From: Actinacidiphila epipremni | GTDB taxonomy: Bacteria > Actinomycetota > Actinomycetes > Streptomycetales > Streptomycetaceae | NCBI RefSeq assembly: GCF_012034175.1 | Contig: NZ_JAATEJ010000022.1 | Span: 101,959-165,958, forward strand | Direction of reading: 5' to 3' | DNA: 64,000 nucleotides | Part shown: in pieces, positions 7,605 through 16,500 of the stretch | How the letters are laid out: each line of letters starts with the position of its first letter | How positions within the stretch are numbered: position 1 is the first letter of the stretch | Position numbers and translations under genes: made by a program | The notes under the pieces: generated by a model | Told to the model about the DNA's origin: nothing | The model's database searches: none | Seen by the model: only the letters and a program-made list of their open reading frames with translations

Positions 7605-10520
7605 TCAGCGGCGGGAGTCGAGGCGGTATCCCGCGCGCTCGCGGTCGAGCCGGAGCTCGGCGCGCAGGAGGCGGGTGAGGGGGCCGAGCAGGCGGCGCAC
7701 CAGCTCGTCCGTGGATTCGGCGGTGGGGACTGGTGCGGGTGCGCCGGGCGCCGGTGGGGGCGCCGGCGGGGCGGCGGGGGTCGCGGGCGCGGGTGCGGCC
7801 TCCGGCGCGGGGGTGTCGGCGCGCTGGACGGCGACGGGGGCGGGTGCGGGCGTGACGGGCGCGGGTGCGGCTTCCGGCGCGGCGAAGACGACGGAGCCGT
7901 CCGGCGCGCGGGTCGCGATGCCCGCGGCGACGGCGATGTCCCCGGCCGCGGGCGAGGGGATGTGGGCGGGCGGCGGGGGTGCGGAGGGGGATACGGGCGG
8001 GTCGGCGGCCGGGTGCGGGAGGGTGCCGCGCTGGGCCGTCGGCACGGCGCCGGGACCTGGGCCGGACGGGGGCCTCGGGCCCTGCGGGGTGGGCGGTTGG
8101 GGCGGCGGCGGGGGTACGTCGCCGGTACGTACGGTCGCCACCGTGGCTGACGACAGGGTGCGTTGGGCCTGTGGGCCGGGCTCCCACACGACGGGCACGG
8201 GCTCCTCCGGCGCGGCGGGCGGCTGCTGCTCCGTGGGCGTTGGCGCCCCCCGCAGCTCCAACCCGCGCTCCCCGACCAGCGGTACGTCCCGCTCGGGCGC
8301 CACCAGCCGCTGGACGGCGGCGTGTTCGGCACCCGCGTCCACCAGCGAGGCGGACCCGTCGCCGGTGAACGGCCGTACGGGGACGGGGGTCTGCCGCCGC
8401 ACCGGCACCGGGCCAGGGGTGATGTCGAAGCGCTGGACGACCGGGCCGCCGGGCGCGAGAGGCAGGGCCAGCCCCGCGGCATCTGCCGGCCGCGGAGCCG
8501 CCGGGGGCGCTTCCGGGAGGGCCGAACGCTGCACCATATGGGCGGCGGCTTCGCCGGGGGACGCCGCGGTGTCGCCCGCCGCGGAGGGCGCCGCGAGGCC
8601 GCTGCCGTCGTTGTCCGCCGGGCCGCCCCGGACGAGCGGCGCCGAGGCGCCGAGCAGCGGGGCGGTCGCCGCCCCGGGCGCCGTGCCGGCCACGTCGAGG
8701 CGCTGGACGTGGGCACTCGCGGCGCCGGGCTCGTCGAGCCACAGCCCCGCCGGGCCGGGAGCGTCGGACGGGCCCTGCTCGGCGGCGGATACGCCCGCGT
8801 CGCCCGCCGCCCCGGACCGTACCGGCGGCCCCGCCACGCCCGCCCCGGACACCGACGCGACCCCGGGACCGGGCGCCCCACCGGTCGCCTCGCGCTGGAC
8901 CGGCGGCAGCCCCGCCGCCTGCGTCCCCGGCGCGGTGGAGGCGGAAGGCGTGGCCCATTGCGCAGCCGTAGCCACTGGCGCCGCATCGCCCAGCAGCGGC
9001 GCGACCGGCGCCGCCGGCTCACCCGTCACGTCCTCACCCGCCCGGCGCTGTACGTCCGCGGCGTCCGGCCCCTGCCCGGGCACCTCGCGCAACGGCTCCC
9101 CGATACGCCCGGGCCGCGGCACCGCACCCGGCGACGGGACCCGCTGCACGGCCACCGGCACGGACGCCAGCGGCGCCCCGAGCCCCAGCGGCCGTACGGG
9201 CGGCGGCGCGGATTCCAGCGCGGCGTCCGGTACGGGTCCGGCACCGGCACCGGCACCGGCACCGGCACCGGCACCGGCGAGCGATTCCGCCCCCAACGTG
9301 GGCGCGAAACCCGCCTCAGCCCCGACCTCAGGCACGGCCCCGCCCCCAGCACCCGCGGAACGCCGCACCTCCGGCGCACCACCGGTCCCGGAGCCCGGCC
9401 CGGCTGCAGCCCCGCCTCCGGCGCCCACGGAACGCTGCACGCCCGCTACGGGCCCGGCTTCCGGCGCCCCGCCTTGTGCGGGCCCGGCGAGCGATTCCGC
9501 CCCCAACGTGGGCGCGAAGCCCGCCTCGGCCCGGAGGTCAGGCGCGGCTCCGAAGTCAGGTGCAGCCCCTCCCCCGGCGTCCGTATCGGCGGGCCCCCGG
9601 CCCACCTCCGCCGTGCCGGCGCCCGCGGCCTCCGTACCCGCCATGTGCGCAGCCCTACCCGCCGAATCGCCGGACTCCGCGGAAGCCGCAGGCGCGAAGC
9701 CGGCCACGGACGGCGCCCCCGGGGCAGCACCCGCTCCCCGCCCCGACCCCACGCCGCCCCCGGAACCGGCGTCCGGCTCCGCGCCCGACCCCGCCTCCGT
9801 ACCCGCCCCGTCCGTACCGCCCGCCACCAACGGCACGTCCGTCGCCCGCTGGAGCACCGACGGGTCGGGCAACTGGCCCACCAGCGGCGCTTCCAGGGCG
9901 CGTTGGAGGGTGGGCGCCGCGCCCTCGGGAGCCGTCGCCGGTACGGCCGGGTCCGGCAGCGCGACCAGCGGCCGTACCGGAAGGTCCAGGTCCACCGTGC
10001 GGGCGACGGTCAGCGGGAGGTCCAACGCGCTCGGGCGGGGCGCCGTGTCCATGGACACCGTGGCGCCGGCCCCGCCCCGGGAAGTCCCCGGCAGGGCGGT
10101 GAAGTTCACGACCCGGGCGGCAGCGGCGTCCTCCGAGGGGCCGCCGTCCCCGGCCGGCGAGGGCTCCGGCGGCGCGAGCCGCGCGACGTCCGGGAGCAGC
10201 CCGCCCGGCGCGGACGCGGACACCGCGTGGCCCAAGGCGCCGCCCAGCGAGGGGTTCTGCCATGTGCTGAGCCCCGCGGCGAAGTCGGCCGGCGCGGTCA
10301 GCAGCGGCGCGGGCGCGAACGTCCGGCGCTGGACGGCCAACTGCCGCCACTCGCCGCGCGGTTCGGCTGGCGCGGGCACGACACCCGCACCGCCCGTACC
10401 GCCGGCACCGTCCGAAGCGCCGACAGCGCCCGTACCGGCGGGAGCCGCGGCGGTCCCGGACGCGGCGGGCACCGCCCGGCCCCGGCGTTCCGCCCACCGC
10501 TCACCGACCCGTCCGAACAC
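7605..10520 (-). CDS. 971-residue Pro/Ala/Gly-rich repeat protein in the tape-measure position
   Basis: No known domain is recognised. The protein is almost wholly low-complexity and carries at least 14 copies of a (V/L/A)QR tripeptide, often followed by a PLV-x-G run (for example LQRALEAPLVGQ, LQRATDVPLVAG, RDVPLVGERG). One 16-residue block (AEAGFAPTLGAESLAG) occurs twice, and a (GA)n run comes from a hexanucleotide repeat. Only the last ~35 residues look folded (LVRRLLGPLTRLLRAELRLD). It begins with a GTG three bases after the 52-residue gene. Phage tail order is tube, chaperone(s), tape measure, so its position suggests a tape-measure or scaffold role. It lacks the long helices of classical tape measures, so the role is inference. 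Confidence 0.75.
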   Translation of the reverse strand: MFGRVGERWAERRGRAVPAASGTAAAPAGTGAVGASDGAGGTGGAGVVPAPAEPRGEWRQLAVQRRTFAPAPLLTAPADFAAGLSTWQNPSLGGALGHAVSASAPGGLLPDVARLAPPEPSPAGDGGPSEDAAAARVVNFTALPGTSRGGAGATVSMDTAPRPSALDLPLTVARTVDLDLPVRPLVALPDPAVPATAPEGAAPTLQRALEAPLVGQLPDPSVLQRATDVPLVAGGTDGAGTEAGSGAEPDAGSGGGVGSGRGAGAAPGAPSVAGFAPAASAESGDSAGRAAHMAGTEAAGAGTAEVGRGPADTDAGGGAAPDFGAAPDLRAEAGFAPTLGAESLAGPAQGGAPEAGPVAGVQRSVGAGGGAAAGPGSGTGGAPEVRRSAGAGGGAVPEVGAEAGFAPTLGAESLAGAGAGAGAGAGAGPVPDAALESAPPPVRPLGLGAPLASVPVAVQRVPSPGAVPRPGRIGEPLREVPGQGPDAADVQRRAGEDVTGEPAAPVAPLLGDAAPVATAAQWATPSASTAPGTQAAGLPPVQREATGGAPGPGVASVSGAGVAGPPVRSGAAGDAGVSAAEQGPSDAPGPAGLWLDEPGAASAHVQRLDVAGTAPGAATAPLLGASAPLVRGGPADNDGSGLAAPSAAGDTAASPGEAAAHMVQRSALPEAPPAAPRPADAAGLALPLAPGGPVVQRFDITPGPVPVRRQTPVPVRPFTGDGSASLVDAGAEHAAVQRLVAPERDVPLVGERGLELRGAPTPTEQQPPAAPEEPVPVVWEPGPQAQRTLSSATVATVRTGDVPPPPPQPPTPQGPRPPSGPGPGAVPTAQRGTLPHPAADPPVSPSAPPPPAHIPSPAAGDIAVAAGIATRAPDGSVVFAAPEAAPAPVTPAPAPVAVQRADTPAPEAAPAPATPAAPPAPPPAPGAPAPVPTAESTDELVRRLLGPLTRLLRAELRLDRERAGYRLDSRR
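9240..9278 (-). repeat. GGCACC hexanucleotide microsatellite inside the 971-residue gene
   Basis: About six tandem copies of GCACCG (coding-strand GGTGCC/GGTGCT type) encode an alternating Gly-Ala run. Such a run can change length by slippage without shifting the frame. Confidence 0.85.
9276..9518. repeat. Pair of 33-base identical direct repeats
   Basis: The same 33-base block occurs at 9276-9308 and 9486-9518, 210 bases apart and in the same frame. It encodes the duplicated FAPTLGAESLAG block of the 971-residue protein. This points to recent internal duplication. Confidence 0.85.
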
Positions 10521-10523
10521 CGG

Positions 10524-10682
10524 CTACCGCCCCCCGGCCGCACGCTGGTTGAGGCGGGCGATCTGGGCGACGTACCGGCGGCGTTCGGCGTGTTCGAGGT
10601 TGAGGATGGTGTCCAGCGGCCAGTGGAAGTGGTAGGCGACGTACGCGACGTCCTCGTAGAGCCGGTCGGCCGCGTACGTCAC
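10524..10682 (-). CDS. 52-residue CIS small protein (DUF6760-like)
   Basis: Small gene starting at a GTG that overlaps the stop of the 175-residue gene (GTGA). The protein is compact, aromatic and charged, with YAADRLYEDVAYVAYHFHW then LEHAERRRYVAQIARLNQRA, very unlike the low-complexity gene that follows. From memory it matches the short DUF6760 family found in Streptomyces CIS loci. Position between tube and tape-measure-like gene, plus the -1 frame relation to the upstream gene, suggest a tail-assembly chaperone partner (inference). Confidence 0.8.
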   Translation of the reverse strand: MTYAADRLYEDVAYVAYHFHWPLDTILNLEHAERRRYVAQIARLNQRAAGGR

Positions 10683-11206
10683 GATTCCCCCAGGCGCTCA
10701 CCGGCCAGGTCGACCGCGAAGGCGGTGGCGCAGGACGGGCAGGTCACTTGGGCGCGGGTGTGGCCCTCGGCGTTGATGCGGCGGTAGAAGTCCTGGAGGA
10801 AGGCGAGGTCGGAGGCGAACATGTCCTCGATGACGCCCGCGTGGATGTCGGTGAGGGTGCCGAGCCGGACGACGACGCGGCCGAGCAGCACCACCGACAG
10901 GTACGCGGGGTTCTCCCGGACACGGTCGTCGCGCAGCGGCACGAGCTCGTCGCGCGCGGTGGACAGCCGCATCACGCCCTCGCGGTGCACCTGCCCGCTG
11001 CCGTCGACGTAACCGCGCGGCAGCCGGAAGGCGAACTCGGTCTGCATGACGTCCCGTTCCCCTCCGGAGCGGCCACCGGCGCCACCGGCGCCACCGCCAC
11101 CGCCTGCCCCCGCCCCGACTCCCGCGTCAACTCCCGCCGCCGCAGCGGCGGACGGCTCCTGCTCCGCGCCCGCCGACTCCGGCTGCGCCACGATCTGCCG
11201 CCGCAT
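10679..11206 (-). CDS. CIS tail assembly/baseplate protein, 175 residues
   Basis: The first ~52 residues are an Ala/Gly-rich linker. The folded part starts at MQTEFAFRLPRGYVDGSG and continues as a mixed alpha/beta domain with DELVPLRDDRV, VVLLGRVVVRLG and AFLQDFYRRINAEG. It ends in a CPSC knuckle and SES tail. It resembles the T4 baseplate/tail chaperone-like proteins annotated next to tube genes in other CIS loci; the family name is uncertain. Translation may start at the internal Met54 instead. Just before its stop lies a run of five G (10687-10691) in the frame context CTG GGG GAA, from which a -1 shift would enter the 52-residue gene. Confidence 0.75.
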   Translation of the reverse strand: MRRQIVAQPESAGAEQEPSAAAAAGVDAGVGAGAGGGGGAGGAGGRSGGERDVMQTEFAFRLPRGYVDGSGQVHREGVMRLSTARDELVPLRDDRVRENPAYLSVVLLGRVVVRLGTLTDIHAGVIEDMFASDLAFLQDFYRRINAEGHTRAQVTCPSCATAFAVDLAGERLGES

Positions 11207-11209
11207 CCC

Positions 11210-11302
11210 TCAACCCCCGGCCCCGAAGCCGAAGTCGACCCCGAACCCGAACCCGACACCGGCCCCGAGCCCGTCTCCGGCCGGCACCGCAGCCACCCTC
11301 AC
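11210..11302 (-). CDS. Possible 30-residue Gly/Phe-rich peptide
   Basis: The GTG start overlaps the stop of the inner-tube gene (GTGA) and the frame ends four bases before the start of the 175-residue gene. The whole gap is therefore filled by one open frame. The product is dominated by GVGFGFGVDFGFGAGG. The coupling arrangement is the same as elsewhere in this cluster, which supports translation. The simple repetitive composition is equally consistent with a chance frame. No family is recognised. Confidence 0.4.
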   Translation of the reverse strand: MRVAAVPAGDGLGAGVGFGFGVDFGFGAGG

Positions 11303-11742
11303 GCCACGTCCATCGACTCGTACGTCAGCACGACCTTCTCGGTGAGCACACTCGTGTCCCCCGCCTTCAGCGAGCCGATCTCCAGGCTCTTGGGCCAGGC
11401 GTTGACGAGCGTGTAGCGCTTGATCGCGTTGCCCTCGTAGTCGTAGACGATGATCGCGCCGCCCTTGCGGGAGTCGGCCATCTTGCCGAACCGCGAGTCC
11501 TTGATCCACTTCTCGAAGCTCTGGTCCGCGGTGAGGCCGCGGGTCAGCGTGACCTCGCCGGCCTTGGGGCGGCCCGGGAGCTTCTTGACGACGTACTTGC
11601 CGTCGTTGGTGTTCTGCTTCAGCTCGATGACGTCCTGCTCCATCTTCAGGCCGGTCACCTCGGTGATCTGCTTGATGACGACGCCGTCGAACTCGAGCCC
11701 GAAGGAGTGGCCGACCGACGTGTCGAGGTCGGGGAGTGCCAT
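11299..11742 (-). CDS. CIS inner tube protein (gp19/Hcp fold)
   Basis: 147 residues, the main tail-tube protein, whose hexameric rings stack inside the sheath and carry cargo. Family features include HSFGLEFDGVVIKQITEVTG, then LPGRPKAGEVTLTRGL and WIKDSRFGKMAD, and a final beta strand TSVLTEKVVLTYESM. The gene follows the sheath gene by 32 bases with a GGAAGGCAGG ribosome site. Length and sequence are typical for the family. It should be one of the most abundant CIS products. Confidence 0.95.
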   Translation of the reverse strand: MALPDLDTSVGHSFGLEFDGVVIKQITEVTGLKMEQDVIELKQNTNDGKYVVKKLPGRPKAGEVTLTRGLTADQSFEKWIKDSRFGKMADSRKGGAIIVYDYEGNAIKRYTLVNAWPKSLEIGSLKAGDTSVLTEKVVLTYESMDVA

Positions 11743-11774
11743 GCGCGGCTACCTGCCTTCCGTGGTGGTGGACG

Positions 11775-13355
11775 TCACTCGTTGACGAGACTGGTCCCGC
11801 CGGAGAACTGGGCGAGCCGGAAGATCACGAACTCCGCCGGCTTGACGGGGGCGATGCCGACCTCGCAGACCACCTGCCCGGCGTCGATGCCCTCGGCGGG
11901 GTTGGTCTCGCGGTCGCACTTGACGTAGAAGGCCTCGTCCGGCGTGAGCCCGAACAGGGCGCCCTTGCGCCACTCGTTGACGAGGAAGGCGGAGATGGTG
12001 CGGCGGATCCTGGCCCACAGGGCGTCGTCGTTGGGCTCGAAGACGACCCACTGGGTGCCCAGCAGGATCGACTCCTCCAGGTAGTTGAAGAGCCGGCGCA
12101 CGTTGAGGTAGTGCCAGGCCGGGTCGCTGGAGAGCGTCCGCGCGCCCCACACGCGGATGCCGCGGCCGGGGAAGGCGCGGATGCAGTTGACGCCGGTCGG
12201 GTTGAGCAGGTCGTTCTCGCCCTTGGTGAGGTTGACGGCCAACTCGACGGCGCCGCGGATGACTTCGTTGGCCGGGGCCTTGTGGACGCCGCGGCTGTCG
12301 TCGTTGCGGGCCCACACGCCGGCCAGCGCGCCGCTGGGCGGGACGAAGCGGTTGCGGCCGGTGGAGGGGTCGGCGACCTTGATCCAGGGGTAGTACAGGG
12401 CCGCGTACTTGGAGTCGTAGCCGGCGCCGTTCTGCCGCCAGTCCTTGACCTCCTGCGGGTTGAGGTCGGGCAGCGGGTCGATCAACGCGACGCGGTTGCC
12501 CATGAGTTCGCAGTGGGCGATCATCGCGAGCTGCACCGCCTTGACGCCTTCGGCGTCGAGCGCGCCCTGCTCGTAGGCGCTCATCAGGTCGGGCACGGCG
12601 AGCATCGTGACCTCGTCGACGGCCTCCAGGCCTGCGAAGCCGGTGCGGTCGGCGGAATCGCCCACATATTGCGCAGGGGTGATCGTCGCGGGCACGGGCA
12701 GCGGCCCGGAGGGCGGCGGTACGGCGACGGTCTGGTTGCCGGGGCGGGCGACGGCCGCGGAGCCGCCGGGCTCCTCGACGACGATCAGCCGGGACTTCTC
12801 CCGTACGACGGCGGCGACGTACGTGCGCTGGCTGCGCTTGGCGGAGACCTCGAAGGTCTCCTCGACCTGGTCGCCGCGCCGCACCACGAGGGTGAAGGCG
12901 TCCTCGCCCGCGCCCTCGGCGGCGTCGGCGACCTCGACGGTCAGGCCCTCGCCGGCGCCCTGCTGGGCGGCGACCTGGAAGCCGCCGAGGGCGGCGCGCG
13001 GGCCCGCGGCGAGCGGGGCGGCGGCCTTGCCGCGCGGCTTGGCGGCGGGTTTCGCGGCGGGCGCGGCGGCGCCGTCCCCGGACTCCGCCGCGTCCTCGCC
13101 GATCCGGACGACGTAGCAGGTGCCGCCGCCGTTGAGGAAGTAGCCGTAGACCGCGTGCGCCAGGTAGGCGCCCTCGACGAAGCCGCCGAAAGTCCCGGTG
13201 AACTGCGTCCAGTTGGTCACCAGCGTGGCGGTGTTGTACGGGCCCTCGGCGGCGAGTCCGACAAAGGCGGCGACCGCCGTGCCGACCCCCTCGATGGGCC
13301 GCGAACCGGCCTCGACCTCTTCGACATAGACGCCCGGCGACAGGTACGACGGCAT
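11775..13355 (-). CDS. CIS contractile sheath protein
   Basis: 526 residues, the tail sheath subunit that contracts to drive the tube. The N terminus SYLSPGVYVEEVEAGSRPIE and C-terminal LTPDEAFYVKCDRETNP and GIAPVKPAEFVIFRLAQ are hallmark sheath sequences. I chose the ATG of MPSYLSP because the family starts there and a GGGGAGGA ribosome site precedes it; the longer frame adds a non-conserved leader. An Ala/Lys/Pro-rich insertion near residues 95-130 (AAPAAKPAAKPRGKAAAP) looks like a surface linker. The 148 bases upstream probably hold a promoter for sheath and tube. Confidence 0.95.
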   Translation of the reverse strand: MPSYLSPGVYVEEVEAGSRPIEGVGTAVAAFVGLAAEGPYNTATLVTNWTQFTGTFGGFVEGAYLAHAVYGYFLNGGGTCYVVRIGEDAAESGDGAAAPAAKPAAKPRGKAAAPLAAGPRAALGGFQVAAQQGAGEGLTVEVADAAEGAGEDAFTLVVRRGDQVEETFEVSAKRSQRTYVAAVVREKSRLIVVEEPGGSAAVARPGNQTVAVPPPSGPLPVPATITPAQYVGDSADRTGFAGLEAVDEVTMLAVPDLMSAYEQGALDAEGVKAVQLAMIAHCELMGNRVALIDPLPDLNPQEVKDWRQNGAGYDSKYAALYYPWIKVADPSTGRNRFVPPSGALAGVWARNDDSRGVHKAPANEVIRGAVELAVNLTKGENDLLNPTGVNCIRAFPGRGIRVWGARTLSSDPAWHYLNVRRLFNYLEESILLGTQWVVFEPNDDALWARIRRTISAFLVNEWRKGALFGLTPDEAFYVKCDRETNPAEGIDAGQVVCEVGIAPVKPAEFVIFRLAQFSGGTSLVNE

Positions 13356-13503
13356 CCTCGGTCCTCCCCTGGGACAGCTCTGGCCCGGCCAAGCGTGCCG
13401 CCCGCCGCCCGCGCCGGTCACGGCCTCCGGGACGGCCCGGGGGGAATCCGCCGATGCCCCTTCGGGCAGGTGCGGGCGGGCGAGGGGGCGCGTCCCGTGG
13501 CCG

Positions 13504-16500
13504 TCACACCGGTTCCGGCTCCCGGTCGGCGGCCGGCGGCGCCGCCGCGGGGGCGGGAACGGGCGGCCGGCCGGCGAGGATCGCGTCGATGTCGGCGCGT
13601 TGCGCCGCTGCCGCCTGCCGGATCAGCGACTCGTCGGGCTTGGCCGAACTCGTCCCGCGCGCGGCCCCGTTGGTGCCCTGCTCGCCGCCCACGGCGGCGA
13701 CGGTGCGCCGGATCGCGCCCTCGGCGAGCATCGTGAAGGCCCGCAGCGCGTTCGCCGCGCTGTCGCCCGCGCCGACCCGGCCCGGCTGGGCGCCCGTCCG
13801 TACCCGGCCCGCCAGTTGCCGCAGCAGCGACTGGTCGCCGCCGGGGCTGTCGGTCTTGAGGTCGGCGGCGCCCTTGTAGATGAGGATCGTGTGCATCCCG
13901 CCGTACTCGCCGGGCGTGACCGCCGACTGGCCGCGGGCGGCGAGCAGGCTGTCGACGTACGACCGCGGCACGACGTGCTCGGACTCCAGCTCCCACATCC
14001 TGGCGTACGAGGCCATGCCGGCGGGCGGCTGGTAGCGGGCGGTCTGCGAGCGGTGCGGACGGATCTCGCCGAGGTTGGGCGGATCGCCGAGGTGGCCGGT
14101 GAGTTGGGCGACGAGCGTCGGGTCGGCGCGGATCAGGGCGATCATCGCGGCGATGACGCGGCGCCGCTCGGCGCGGGTCGCCGTCGCGGGCAGCGCGCGG
14201 TATTGGCCGTGCAGGGTGCGCAGTTGGTCGATGCGGCTGACCGGCTGCGGGTTCTCGGAGGCCACGACGAGTTCGCCGCCGGGCGCGTCGAAGATCTCGT
14301 GGTCCTGGCCGTCGAGGGTGAAGTGCTCGTGCACCGGCCCGGGTTCGCCCTCCGCGCCGGTCTCGGCCGCGTCCTTGACGTCCTTCTTGTCCTTGCCCTT
14401 GAGCTTGTTCAGCACGGCCTTCCCGGCGGCGACGATCTTGGCCACGACCCAGTCGACGACCTTCATCACCGGTGCCTGGATCTTCTCCAGGATCGAGCGG
14501 ATCTTCTCCCCCACACCGCCGAGGCCGAGCAGGCTCGCGAGGAAGTCCAGGACCACCGGGACCGCCTTGGCCAGCGAGTTCTCGATCAGCGCGGGCACAC
14601 CGCCGGCGCCGCCGCCCGCGATCGCCTCGACCGAGTCCAGCACGGAGTCCACGAAGCTCTTGATCTGCGCGGCCCGGTGGACGAAGAACATCACCACGTC
14701 GTAGATGGCCTTGCAGGCCCGCACGAAGGCCGACGCGGGGTTGAGCAGGCTGACGATCCAGGTGACGCCGGCGGTGACGATCTTCTCGGTGACGAAGTCC
14801 TCGATCGCGCCGATCACCGTCTCCTTGATGTCGGCGAGCTTCTCGACGATCCACCGCCACAGGCCCGCCGCGCCCTCCGTCAGCAGGATCTTGACGATCT
14901 CGAAGGTCGACTCCAGTGCCTGCATGGCCGGTTCGCCGATCGCGGTGACGACCCGGGTGCGGATCCTGGCCCACGTCAGGCCCAGCACCGACAGCACCAG
15001 CTTGATGACGCCCTTGGCGTCGAACTCCTCGGGGATCTCGATACCGCCCGCCGCCAGCTGCCCGAACAGCCATTCCTTCAGGCCGGTCTTGAGATGGTCG
15101 CCGATACGCGAGGCGAAGCCCATGACACCGGACTTGACGGCATCGACGAGGTGGCCGAGGAAGCCGATCGGGTCGGTGACGATCCTGTCGATCGCGCCGG
15201 CGGCCCGGGCCAGCACGCCCAGCAGCATGTCCTTGAGCTGCAGGACGGTACGGGCGGTGTCGGCGATGGCGTCCTCGGCCTTGCTGAGCAGGCCGCGGTT
15301 GTCCGCCTGGAGGGTCTTGATCTCCTCGTCCAGCTCGCCGCGTGCGGCGGTGTAGCGCTGCGCCAAGTCCTCCACGAGACCTTGCGACTTGTCGGTGACG
15401 GACGAGTCCAGCTGGTCGAAGTCGGCGGAGATCTGCTGGGCGGCGGACTGCGCGAACTGCCGTAGCCGCGGGCCCTGCCGGGCGACGATCGCGGCGACCT
15501 CGTCGCGGCCCCGGGCGATCCGGGCGGTCGCCTCGGCAAGGCGCCGGCCGATGGTGTCGGCGATGTCGCCGATCACCTTCTGCATCTCGGCCTCGTAGAG
15601 CCGGCGCGACTCGGTGAAGATCTGGTTCGCCGCAGGCGGCAGGTCCATCACCAGGTCGCCCAGCCAGCGGGCGGCGCCCTCGATGCCGGAGTAGCGGGCG
15701 TCCTTGTACGCGGCCATCCGCGCCTGGTGGTCGGCGGTGAAGGCCGCCTTGGCGCGGTCCTGCCCGGCGTCGAAGGCGGTGTCCACCTCGCCGTCGAGGT
15801 CGCCGAGGATCTTCTCCGTCTCGGTCTTCGTGGCGTCGAAGGACGCCTTGATCTCGGCGGTGACGGCCGCGCGGGCCTGCTCGTCCTGCGACTTGGCAGC
15901 GCCCTGGCCGCCGGCGACCTGCTGGTTCGCGCCCGCGCGGGCGCCGGCCATCTGCTGCACACCGGCCGAGCCGAGCGCCGCCGCGCCGGTCTGCTCGGCG
16001 GCGACCCGCGCGCTCTCGGCGGCCCGGTAGCCGCCGGGGGCGATGGCCGCGTGCGCGTCGGCGGCCTGCTTGGCGGCCAACGCCTCGGTGAACTGCGGCT
16101 CGTTGGCCTTGCCCAGCTGCTCCGGGGTGAGCCCGGCGTCGGCCAGCTGCGTGTCGGTGCGCCGCGGGGTGCCGGACAGGTCGGTCTGCTCGGCGGGCGC
16201 GGGCGCCACCGCGGCGGACCTCGCGTCCGGCGGTGCGGGCGCGGGGGTCGCGGCGGGCGGCGGCAGCGGCGTGACGGGCTTGTCCACCGCGCGCGACGGG
16301 TCGGGCGGCGCGGCGGTCTTGTCCGCGACGTCCTTGGCGGAGGCGGCCTTGCCCGCGGTCACCTGCCCCGCGACCTCGCCCTTGATGGCGTCGGCCTTGC
16401 CGGAGGCCGCGAACTTGTCGGCCTCGTCGAGCGTCTTGGGCGCCTGCGCGGCGACGGCCTTGTCAACGGCGGCGACGAACGCGGCCTTGTCGAACCCCGC

